Made by a program: the position numbers and the translations under genes. From assembly GCA_964431735.1 (NCBI GenBank), contig CAYSLJ010000255.1, positions 1 to 6,645 of the forward strand: a DNA stretch of 6,645 bases, read 5' to 3'. The notes beneath the pieces are model-generated. The model was not told the origin of the DNA. It saw only the letters and a list, made by a program, of their open reading frames with translations, and made no database searches. Position 1 is the stretch's first letter; every line of letters starts with the position of its first letter. This document shows positions 1-5,273 of the stretch, piece by piece. The stretch is from CALARM01 sp964431735. Its GTDB lineage: Bacteria; Vulcanimicrobiota; SpSt-956; JAKJGF01.

Positions 1-4
1 CGGA

Positions 5-52
5 AGAGCCTCACACACCGGAAGGTATTTGATGACTTTTCGGATAGGCTCT
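5..52 (+). other. Structured edge sequence, possible end of an element
   Basis: The non-coding stretch 1-132 lies beyond the end of the last minus-strand kinase. AGAGCC (5-10) pairs with GGCTCT (47-52). Inside it, 18-25 pairs with 36-43 over 8 bp if G-U pairs are allowed, leaving a 10-base loop. The G-U pairs hold only when the plus strand is the RNA. The 34-51 segment, read on the minus strand (GAGCCTATCCGAAAAGTC), also resembles the terminal inverted repeats of some IS5-like insertion sequences from memory, so it could be the end of an IS lying off the left edge. The two readings compete and neither is proven. I see no gene in 1-132. Confidence 0.25.
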
Positions 53-132
53 AAGCTAAAATAAAAAATAGCCCCTGTCAATTTAAATACGTTATAAAAC
101 TATTTTTTCCTTTTATATATCGAAATATGTCA

Positions 133-1620
133 TCAGGGTAATATTAGCCCCTGTGCCGGAGTGTATTGAGGCCACGAACCTTCTTTACCTGTTGCTGCTA
201 TATGAGCATTATTAAGTTTACACCACAGGGTAAAATTATTATGAGATGAGTTACAAACATATTCATATCCTGTAAAACACGCCGGACACTCAGGTATTTT
301 ATATGGTTTACCGCTTTTTTTGTCGGTAAGATATGAAAGAGCAGGGGGATAATGACCGTTGTTATCTTCCGCATAAAGTTCCAATGCCGTAGCCATATTT
401 TTTATATTTGATTCACAATGGGAAAGACGTGTCATAGCTCTGACTTTAAGAGAGCCCGGTACAAATATCAGACAGAGTAAAACCATAACTATCATGGCCA
501 TAAAATTGCACCCTATAGCTGTTGGAGCAAGTCCATCTCTTTCGCCTTCTTTTGCTCTTCTAGAGCCAACTATACTGAGAATTAACCCCGTCACAGGTAA
601 TAAGACCATAATTAAAGGAACAATAAAGAACAAATTTCTCAAAAAAATCCTTATATCAGGACTGAAATTCTTTATTACCCCGTCTGACATACTTATTATC
701 ATACTGATGATATAAGGAGAAAATACAGACACCACAGCTAACATTATTCCTGCCGTAGAAAAATTATTTAATTTTTTATTTTCTTTATCTTTTATATATT
801 TTCCATAAGGCCTACCGTGTTTTTTTAGTATTTCTTTAAACTCCTTCATACTTATATATCGTTTCATAGGATCAAGGTCTATCGCACGTTTCACTATGGT
901 CTCGACCTCATTTGATACTGACGGGTTCAAACTTCTCAAAGGTGGAAATTGGAACAGCTTCAGTGTCGGATCATACTTCGTAAGTATTTGATATAAAATA
1001 ACACCGAGACCATATATATCAGATACCGGAGTTGTCTGCCCTCGCCCTTTATATTGTTCCGGCGCCGCATATCCCGGTGACCCATACTTAAACGTATCGG
1101 TGCCTTTATCAGGATTGTAATAACGGGCTATACCGAAATCTACAAGTTTCGGCTCCCCCTGCGGTGTTATTATAATATTTGACGGTTTGAGATCTCTGTA
1201 TATGACAGGTGCATGAAAAGCATTGTGGAGATAATCCAGTATTTCAGCAATTTTTACGGTCAATGTTATTGCCTGTTTCTCTGTTAAGGGGTCTTTCAAT
1301 GAATTAATAATTTCCTCCAGAGTTTTACCCTCTATATAGTCCATTGTCAGGTATTCTCTGCCATTTTGACTGAAAACGCCGTACATCTTCGGAAGACCCC
1401 GATGATTGAATTTCACCATAAATTCAGCTTCTCTAAAAAAAATCTCCCTTCCATGTTCCATATCAAGATTGGCTTCTTTTGAAAAAACCAGTTCTTTGAC
1501 GACAAATCGTTTATCATCTTCAATTCTTTCTACAAGATACACATTTCCCATAGATCCTTTTCCCAGAAGTCTTACTACTCTGTAAATATTATTAAGTACT
1601 GTTCCCGTTTCTAAAAACAC
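133..1620 (-). CDS. Transmembrane Ser/Thr protein kinase with pseudopilin-like outer domain
   Basis: Predicted membrane Ser/Thr kinase of 495 residues. The N-terminal Hanks-type kinase domain spans about 10-270. It has the glycine loop LGKGSMGNV (19-27), ATP lysine K42 (VVKEL), catalytic YRDLKPSN (D143, K145, N148), DFG at 161-163, APE at 186-188 and the D201 helix-F motif, so it should be active; Tyr replaces the His of HRD. Three hydrophobic segments follow (about 288-312, 328-352, 370-388), which would place the last ~95 residues outside the cytoplasm. That tail (C402-x-x-N, ALELY, GHYPP, NNFTLWC, PQYTP) resembles a GspG-type pseudopilin head with extra cysteines, and is shared with the two related genes upstream. 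The start is GTG: AAAGGAGG lies 10 bases before it and no other start fits. It ends in a double stop, TGATGA. It is the last gene of the minus-strand cluster, 202 bases after the previous one. The signal sensed and the substrates are unknown. Confidence 0.9.
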   Translation of the reverse strand: MFLETGTVLNNIYRVVRLLGKGSMGNVYLVERIEDDKRFVVKELVFSKEANLDMEHGREIFFREAEFMVKFNHRGLPKMYGVFSQNGREYLTMDYIEGKTLEEIINSLKDPLTEKQAITLTVKIAEILDYLHNAFHAPVIYRDLKPSNIIITPQGEPKLVDFGIARYYNPDKGTDTFKYGSPGYAAPEQYKGRGQTTPVSDIYGLGVILYQILTKYDPTLKLFQFPPLRSLNPSVSNEVETIVKRAIDLDPMKRYISMKEFKEILKKHGRPYGKYIKDKENKKLNNFSTAGIMLAVVSVFSPYIISMIISMSDGVIKNFSPDIRIFLRNLFFIVPLIMVLLPVTGLILSIVGSRRAKEGERDGLAPTAIGCNFMAMIVMVLLCLIFVPGSLKVRAMTRLSHCESNIKNMATALELYAEDNNGHYPPALSYLTDKKSGKPYKIPECPACFTGYEYVCNSSHNNFTLWCKLNNAHIAATGKEGSWPQYTPAQGLILP

Positions 1621-1630
1621 TTTTTAATAT

Positions 1631-1638
1631 CCTCCTTT
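1631..1638 (-). promoter_or_regulatory. Shine-Dalgarno that fixes a GTG start
   Basis: AAAGGAGG on the minus strand lies 10 bases before the GTG at 1620-1618. It directly adjoins the inner arm of the inverted repeat at 1637-1742, so a hairpin formed by that repeat would end at the ribosome binding site and could affect kinase translation. The second part is inference. Confidence 0.7.
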
Positions 1639-1742
1639 ACTGACCTGAGCATAAGCATGTAATAAAAGTTTTCCTCCCCGTCACGCGTCACGCGTTACGC
1701 GTCACGAGAGCATATATGTATTATTTATGCTTACCTCAGTAA
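1637..1742. repeat. Imperfect inverted repeat around heptamer repeats, MITE-like
   Basis: The ends 1637-1654 and 1725-1742 are inverted copies matching at 15 of 18 positions: TTACTGA and AGCATAA are identical in both, with three mismatches between them. The 106-base unit fills much of the gap between the three-TM protein gene and the kinase gene, and carries the CACGCGT-type repeats in its middle. It could be a miniature non-autonomous element or a long leader hairpin in the minus-strand transcript. No flanking target duplication could be recognised with confidence. Confidence 0.45.
1680..1707. repeat. Heptamer tandem repeat, GTYACGC type
   Basis: Four consecutive 7-base units: GTCACGC, GTCACGC, GTTACGC and GTCACGA. 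They differ only at the third or last base. They contain MluI-like ACGCGT palindromes and are much richer in GC than their surroundings. Related units recur downstream of trpB. Confidence 0.75.
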
Positions 1743-1776
1743 GTAGTGAAAAGTGAGTGGTGAATAATGAGTGATG
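1742..1776. repeat. Heptamer tandem repeat, RRTRRTG type
   Basis: Five 7-base units that all end in TG: AGTAGTG, AAAAGTG, AGTGGTG, AATAATG, AGTGATG. The sequence differs from the CACGCGT repeats 35 bases away but the period is the same. AGTGAAAAG (1745-1753) also pairs with CTTTTCACT (1784-1792), giving a 9-bp inverted repeat with a 30-base loop. There is no T-run typical of a terminator on either side. Confidence 0.65.
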
Positions 1777-1822
1777 TTCTACTCTTTTCACTCTAATTAA
1801 ATTCTAATAAGTAAAGTAATTC

Positions 1823-2503
1823 CTATTTTATATTACTATTCCAGATAAATTTTGTTATAACACCTTCAGACGGACTATACTGTGGCCATGAACCTGCCTG
1901 TGTTCCTGCATTCATATGGGCATTCGGTTCTTTACAAAAAATGGTGAAATTACGAGCTTCGCCGGAACGTATATATTCGTAATCTGTATAATTGGCAGAA
2001 CACAGCGGAATAGTTCTCATATATTTAGAGTTTTTAGTAAGACAGGAAAGGTCAGGAGGATAATATCCTTCATTATCCGTACTGTACAGTTCCAGAGCTT
2101 TACCTATATTGTTCAGATTTGACTCACAACATACAAGACTTCCTGCATATTTTTCTTTCGAAAGGGAAATAAAAAATATAAAACTAAATAATATTATAGC
2201 TACAAGAAAAAATATATTACACCCTTTAGCCAGTCCGGCCGGATGGAAGGAAATATTTTTATCTTCCATGGCTTTATTTTTTCCTTTTATGGAAAGAATC
2301 AAACCAAATAAAGGCACCAGCGGCATAAAAAATGAAAGGAAAGGGTACAGATCTGAAATATATCTTTTTACTTCCAGACTTGAAGAATATCCTGCAATGC
2401 ATCGTAATATAATTGTCAACAAAAATATAAAAAATGGGGACACAATCGTTAATAACCCTATAATAAGACCATTCCAGGCCAGGTAATTAGTAGTTTTTTT
2501 CAT
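1823..2503 (-). CDS. Three-TM membrane protein, kinase-less relative of the downstream kinase
   Basis: A 226-residue membrane protein of unknown function. Hydrophobic segments lie at about 8-38, 52-73 and 94-115, followed by an outer domain at 125-214. It aligns by eye with the C-terminal half of the kinase at 133-1620: both have LFGLILSI / VTGLILSI before a basic loop, then GCN at the third membrane segment, then CESN, ALELY, YYPP/HYPP, NFTIFC/NFTLWC and GSWPQY-[ST]-P. It lacks any kinase motif, so it is either a duplicated sensor half or an ancestor of the kinase's membrane part. The start is ATG with AAAGGAGA 8 bases upstream; the stop is TAG. It lies 33 bases after the preceding gene and is probably co-transcribed with it. 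It may pair with the kinases through the shared outer domain (inference). Confidence 0.8.
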   Translation of the reverse strand: MKKTTNYLAWNGLIIGLLTIVSPFFIFLLTIILRCIAGYSSSLEVKRYISDLYPFLSFFMPLVPLFGLILSIKGKNKAMEDKNISFHPAGLAKGCNIFFLVAIILFSFIFFISLSKEKYAGSLVCCESNLNNIGKALELYSTDNEGYYPPDLSCLTKNSKYMRTIPLCSANYTDYEYIRSGEARNFTIFCKEPNAHMNAGTQAGSWPQYSPSEGVITKFIWNSNIK

Positions 2504-2536
2504 TACATTTATCTCCTTTAATTCATAACCCTTAAA

Positions 2537-3178
2537 TTATCCGGCAATATAATTAACAGACATATGGTAACTTACTACCATAAGAACAAAAATCATAACC
2601 TGCATAACAATATATCTTGTTCTCAGGGAATAAAAAGATAATGAAGGTATTTTAAATATAAATATGATAGCTTTTATGAAAACCATCGTTCCGAAAAATA
2701 GAACCAGAGCAAAAGGAAATAAATTCCCCAGAATAACTAAAAAAGGCACAGAACAAATAAAATAAAACGAAAGGATAGTAAATATTTTCACAAGAGACCA
2801 TATGGTCAAATCCTTTTTCACAGACTTTACTATAACAATAAGAAAAATAAATACGGGAATGGCAAATAAAGGAGAAGTAAAACTGAATGCCAGTAATGCA
2901 AGACCTGCAATGACAATAAATAATATTTTTATGACTGTATAAAAAGAGCCTTTTACTGCATCCAATCTTGAAATTATAGCTTCACTTTCCGCAGGGGAAA
3001 CATATTTTTTTAGATGGTAGAGAGTAATGAGTTCCCATATAACATATATAGCCATCAATATTGTCCATGGAAATATGAAAGGGAAAGCGTGAGAGAACCT
3101 CTCACCGGGATTAGGCATTCAGGCAAAAGCCGGTGATGCGAGAAACAACATAAATGATAAAGAAAGAACATATTTCAT
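2537..3178 (-). CDS. Polytopic membrane protein with in-frame UGA after the signal peptide, candidate selenoprotein
   Basis: The frame opens at ATG 3178-3176, 8 bases after a near-perfect Shine-Dalgarno (TAAGGAGGT, 3195-3187) that overlaps the TAA stop of the kinase upstream. It encodes a 19-residue signal peptide ending in SPAFA. The next codon, 3121-3119, is TGA, and the same frame then runs open for 193 codons starting ATG (MPNPGERFSH). With UGA read through, the product is 213 residues with about six further membrane segments (roughly 32-55, 80-100, 102-118, 128-151, 153-176, 188-206). The ATG after TGA has no ribosome binding site of its own. Three readings remain: selenocysteine at position 20, stop-restart coupling at TGAATG, or a nonsense mutation. 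If only the part after TGA is translated, the gene is 2537-3118. I recognise no family. The gene is co-directional with both kinases and translationally close to the first. Confidence 0.7.
3089..3105 (-). promoter_or_regulatory. SECIS-like hairpin downstream of in-frame UGA
   Basis: On the minus-strand mRNA, GUGAGAG and CUCUCAC form a perfect 7-bp stem with the 3-base loop GUU. The stem begins 13 bases after the UGA at 3121-3119 and the loop begins 20 bases after it, with G as its first base. Bacterial SECIS elements, as I recall the model, are short hairpins inside the coding region just after UGA, with a G early in the loop at about this distance. The fit is to that general model; SelB binding is not shown. 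Confidence 0.45.
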
Positions 3179-3192
3179 TGTAATATACCTCC

Positions 3193-4569
3193 TTACATAT
3201 TTTCCCAGTTACTGATAATTCCGCTCGACGGTGAATACTGAGGATAACATTCTTTTTTAGCTTTTCCCAGATTTTCCCTGGCAGATCGTGACATTGTATC
3301 GGGATGACTGCCGGGAAAGGAACAATAAAGGGTAAAATTATCTGCTTTCTGTGAACAGATATATCCGTATCCCCTGTTACTGTGAGGACAGAGAGGAAGA
3401 TTTTTTATATAATTTTCTTCCAGAGAATTCAGGTCAGAAGGATATGTACCGTTTTTCTCTTTATATTTCTCAAGAGCTTCTGCCACGGTCTGAATATTAT
3501 GCCTGCAGTTCCATTCCCATTGCCGGTACATAAGAGGGCCGCACATAGTATCATGAATGCCTGCAGACCAGGGTAGCATGAAATAACTTATAATGCCAAT
3601 AATAAGAATATCCAGAAATATATAGAGAGCAGTTCTTCTTTTATATCCCGGAGATTTCGTCACCTCATATTCAGAAATTTCCTTATTACATATTTCTTTT
3701 TCTGAAGGGTAATCTATAGCAATTCTCTCTAAAGCTCTTTTAAGTTCGGCCACAGTCTGAAATCTATAGTCCGGGTCATTTTCCAGGGTTTTCTCCACAA
3801 TAGATTTCAATTCAGAAGGAATATTCTTTATCGGCTCAAAAACAAAAGATTTTTCTTTTTCTCGCGGATCAATACCTGTAAGCAAATAATGGAGGAATAC
3901 TCCGAGACTGTAAATATCGCTTCTGCAATCGGTCTGACTTCTTCCGTACTGTTCGGGAGAAGCAAAGCCTGGAGAACCGACCGTTTCGGTGTCTTTTATC
4001 TTACCTTCCTTGTATGTTCTCGCTATGCCGAAATCAATAAGTTTTATTCTTTCTTTTCCGTCAATGAGAATATTTTCAGGTTTCAAATCACGGTAAATGA
4101 CAGGAGGTGACATATTATGGAGATAAGCCAGTATATCACAGAGTTGTAAAGACCAGTATAAAATCTTATTGAGCGGTATCCTGCCGGATTTATAGTTTTT
4201 CTCTATAAATTCATCTGAAGACATACCGTCAACGTATTCCAGAACAAGATAAAAACCGTTATGTTCATCGAAGAAATCCAGCAGATTGACTATACCGGGA
4301 TGATAGAGTTTTGAAAGCAGTTCTTTTTCCCTGAAAAAAGAATTGATGTAAAAATTATCTTCTTCCTGAGAAACAATTATTTCTTTTATAATACAGTCAA
4401 GACCGGTATGTAAGTCTGCGGCACTGTATATTACGCCCATACCGCCTGCAGTGAGATAGGAAACTTTATATCTTTCTTTCAGAACAGTGCCGGGAGAGAG
4501 GATAGAAATAACCTCTCCCCGGAAATCTCTTTTTTCATCAGGTGCTGCCATACGCTTTATTGTATCCAC
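3193..4569 (-). CDS. Transmembrane Ser/Thr protein kinase with Cys-rich outer domain
   Basis: Predicted 458-residue membrane kinase. The kinase domain covers about 30-285: glycine loop TAGGMGVIY (40-48, first Gly replaced by Ala or shifted), ATP lysine K62 (IIKEI), YRDLKPEN with D161 and N166, DFG at 179-181, SPE at 204-206 and DIYSLG after it. One membrane segment (about 313-333) puts the last 100 residues outside the cytoplasm. That tail (C355-x-x-N, ALEKY, GTYPSDL, NFTLYC, YPQYSPSSG) matches the tails of the two downstream relatives. The start is taken at GTG 4569, with AAAGGAG exactly 8 bases upstream. The frame is open to ATG 4662, but that start lacks a ribosome binding site and adds 31 AT-rich-coded residues that look non-coding. 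The stop TAA lies inside the Shine-Dalgarno of the next gene, so the two are tightly coupled. It is the first gene of the minus-strand cluster. Confidence 0.88.
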   Translation of the reverse strand: MDTIKRMAAPDEKRDFRGEVISILSPGTVLKERYKVSYLTAGGMGVIYSAADLHTGLDCIIKEIIVSQEEDNFYINSFFREKELLSKLYHPGIVNLLDFFDEHNGFYLVLEYVDGMSSDEFIEKNYKSGRIPLNKILYWSLQLCDILAYLHNMSPPVIYRDLKPENILIDGKERIKLIDFGIARTYKEGKIKDTETVGSPGFASPEQYGRSQTDCRSDIYSLGVFLHYLLTGIDPREKEKSFVFEPIKNIPSELKSIVEKTLENDPDYRFQTVAELKRALERIAIDYPSEKEICNKEISEYEVTKSPGYKRRTALYIFLDILIIGIISYFMLPWSAGIHDTMCGPLMYRQWEWNCRHNIQTVAEALEKYKEKNGTYPSDLNSLEENYIKNLPLCPHSNRGYGYICSQKADNFTLYCSFPGSHPDTMSRSARENLGKAKKECYPQYSPSSGIISNWENM

Positions 4570-4591
4570 AGGATCAACTCCTTTCGATTTT

Positions 4592-4623
4592 ATTCTAACA
4601 GAGAATTTCATAAAAAGGGTCAA
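4592..4623 (-). promoter_or_regulatory. Candidate promoter of the kinase cluster (extended -10)
   Basis: On the minus strand, TGTTAGAAT (hexamer 4597-4592) is an extended -10 with five of six consensus bases. TTGACC (4623-4618) lies 20 bases upstream as a poorly spaced -35. Transcription would begin just before the Shine-Dalgarno at 4584-4578, which agrees with the GTG start. A weaker alternative is TTGATT (4729-4724) with TTTATA (4706-4701), inside the mtrB promoter region. Confidence 0.4.
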
Positions 4624-4689
4624 AAATTTTAATAGTATTTTTTTTATAAAAGGTAAATTCATTTTTACTGGTTTTTAAAGCCAATCTTC

Positions 4690-4718
4690 TTGACAGCAAA
4701 TATAAATGCTATTATAAT
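4690..4718 (+). promoter_or_regulatory. Consensus sigma-70/sigma-A promoter of mtrB-trpB
   Basis: TTGACA (4690-4695) and TATAAT (4713-4718) are both perfect matches, separated by exactly 17 bases. Transcription should start near 4725, leaving a leader of about 40 bases before mtrB. I see no convincing second promoter between mtrB and trpB, so this one probably drives both genes. Confidence 0.85.
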
Positions 4719-4767
4719 TATAAAATCAATTTTCATTACAGAAATATAATTATTGAAAGGATATAAT

Positions 4768-5010
4768 ATGTCACATACCGACAGCAACGTAGAAAGCGGC
4801 AGCGATTATGTAGCAGTCAGGGCTTTAGAAGACGGTGTCAATATTATAGGTCTCACCCGCGGCAAAGATACAAAATTTCATCACACGGAAAAACTAGATA
4901 ACGGTGAAGTCATGTTATTCCAGTTCACAGAATATACTTCTGCAATAAAGATCCGCGGCAAATCGGAAATACATACGAAACACGGTATTATAAGAAGCGG
5001 TAAAGAATAG
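4768..5010 (+). CDS. mtrB: trp RNA-binding attenuation protein (TRAP)
   Basis: An 80-residue cytoplasmic RNA-binding protein. In Bacillus, TRAP forms an 11-subunit ring which, with tryptophan bound, wraps RNA carrying GAG/UAG triplets. The match to B. subtilis MtrB (75 residues, from memory) is clear along its length: SDYVAVRALEDGVN, IIGLTRGKDTKFHH, EKLDNGEV, QFTEYTSAIKIRG. The RNA-contacting Lys37, Lys56 and Arg58 of Bacillus correspond to K42, K61 and R63 here, and the tryptophan-pocket Thr25, Thr30, Gln47, Thr49 and Ser53 to T30, T35, Q52, T54 and S58. Bacillus His51 is Tyr56. The start is ATG 4768 with AAAGG 7 bases upstream; a TTG at 4753 is in frame but lies in front of the ribosome binding site. 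The next gene is trpB, with a TRAP-type attenuator between them. The GSDYV-preceding N-terminus is about five residues longer than in Bacillus. Confidence 0.95.
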   Translation: MSHTDSNVESGSDYVAVRALEDGVNIIGLTRGKDTKFHHTEKLDNGEVMLFQFTEYTSAIKIRGKSEIHTKHGIIRSGKE

Positions 5011-5072
5011 ATATTTTATATAAAAATGATGAAGTCTTATGCTTCACTGTATGTTGATTTTCATATCTGGTT

Positions 5073-5089
5073 ATGACCGGAGCGGTCAT
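5073..5089 (+). promoter_or_regulatory. 5' stem-loop ahead of the TRAP site
   Basis: ATGACCG (5073-5079) and CGGTCAT (5083-5089) pair perfectly, with GAG as the loop. It lies 6 bases before the first UAG triplet. In B. subtilis a 5' stem-loop just before the triplets also contacts TRAP and helps termination; this hairpin has the same place. Its role here is inferred from that. Confidence 0.6.
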
Positions 5090-5095
5090 GCCTGT

Positions 5096-5155
5096 TAGTA
5101 TAGAGTTGAGTCGAGAAATTTAATAGAAGAGACGAGCAGAGACGAGCTAAAGTAG
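5096..5155 (+). promoter_or_regulatory. TRAP-binding site of GAG/UAG triplets
   Basis: Triplets start at 5096 (UAG), 5101 (UAG), 5108 (GAG), 5113 (GAG), 5124 (UAG), 5129, 5134, 5139, 5144 (all GAG) and 5153 (UAG). Six of the nine steps are exactly 5 bases, the triplet-plus-2 spacing TRAP needs. The 11-base gap after 5113 is where one triplet would be missing (AAATTT sequence), and AAG at 5150 may serve as a weak extra repeat, so ten or eleven contacts could fill an 11-subunit ring. Confidence 0.9.
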
Positions 5156-5185
5156 TTCTGGTTATAAAGAGATCAGACTTTTTAG
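5147..5185 (+). promoter_or_regulatory. Candidate antiterminator hairpin
   Basis: The strand 5147-5160 can pair with 5174-5185: CTAAA with TTTAG, a G-U pair, AG with CT, and TCTG with CAGA, with single unpaired bases at 5153 and 5156. This uses the last TRAP triplets on one side and the left arm of the terminator on the other, so it cannot coexist with either bound TRAP or the terminator. That is the layout of the Bacillus trp leader. The pairing was found by eye; no folding energy was computed. Confidence 0.6.
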
Positions 5186-5207
5186 AAAGTCTGATCTCTT
5201 TATTTTG
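5164..5207 (+). terminator. Intrinsic terminator of the trpB attenuator
   Basis: 5164-5181 and 5186-5203 pair perfectly over 18 bp, with the loop TTAG. The core is AGAGATCAGACTTT and the tail is TTTATTTTG. It lies after mtrB and 67 bases before trpB, so it would let mtrB be transcribed always and trpB only when termination is prevented. Confidence 0.9.
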
Positions 5208-5228
5208 TATAAATTCCATTCATTAAAG

Positions 5229-5264
5229 CTCCTCTCGATATCGTTAATATTTTTTTAGAAGGAG
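5229..5264 (+). promoter_or_regulatory. trpB ribosome binding site with possible sequestering hairpin
   Basis: The Shine-Dalgarno AGAAGGAG (5257-5264) is 9 bases before the trpB ATG. CTCCT at 5229-5233 is complementary to AGGAG at 5260-5264, with one extra G-U pair possible outside. This could hide the site, as a hairpin does for trpE in TRAP-bound Bacillus readthrough RNA. With only five strong pairs and a 26-base loop the hairpin is doubtful; the Shine-Dalgarno itself is clear. Confidence 0.4.
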
Positions 5265-5273
5265 TGGCATAAC

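Noticed and set aside
93..117. TATAAAA/TTTTATA inverted repeat as terminator of the kinase at 133
   Set aside because: It is pure A-T with a 7-bp stem and an 11-base loop, too weak to call.
1680..1776. CRISPR array
   Set aside because: Units are 7 bases long with no unique spacers, and there are no cas genes in the window.
2109..2486. Plus-strand open frame of about 125 codons opposite the three-TM protein
   Set aside because: It is antisense to a gene with a strong ribosome binding site and clear paralogy, and shows no recognisable protein.
3119..3121. UGA as a general Trp codon (altered genetic code)
   Set aside because: All Trp codons I checked in the surrounding genes are TGG, and TGATGA ends the kinase at 133. 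An AT-rich genome with UGA as Trp would use it often.
5030..5046. Hairpin TGAAG/CTTCA as a terminator of mtrB
   Set aside because: It has five pairs plus one G-U pair and no T-run after it; the strong terminator is further downstream.
5011..5273. T-box or leader-peptide attenuator before trpB
   Set aside because: I saw no T-box sequence and no short frame with Trp codons; the spaced GAG/UAG triplets and mtrB next door explain the leader as TRAP-controlled.
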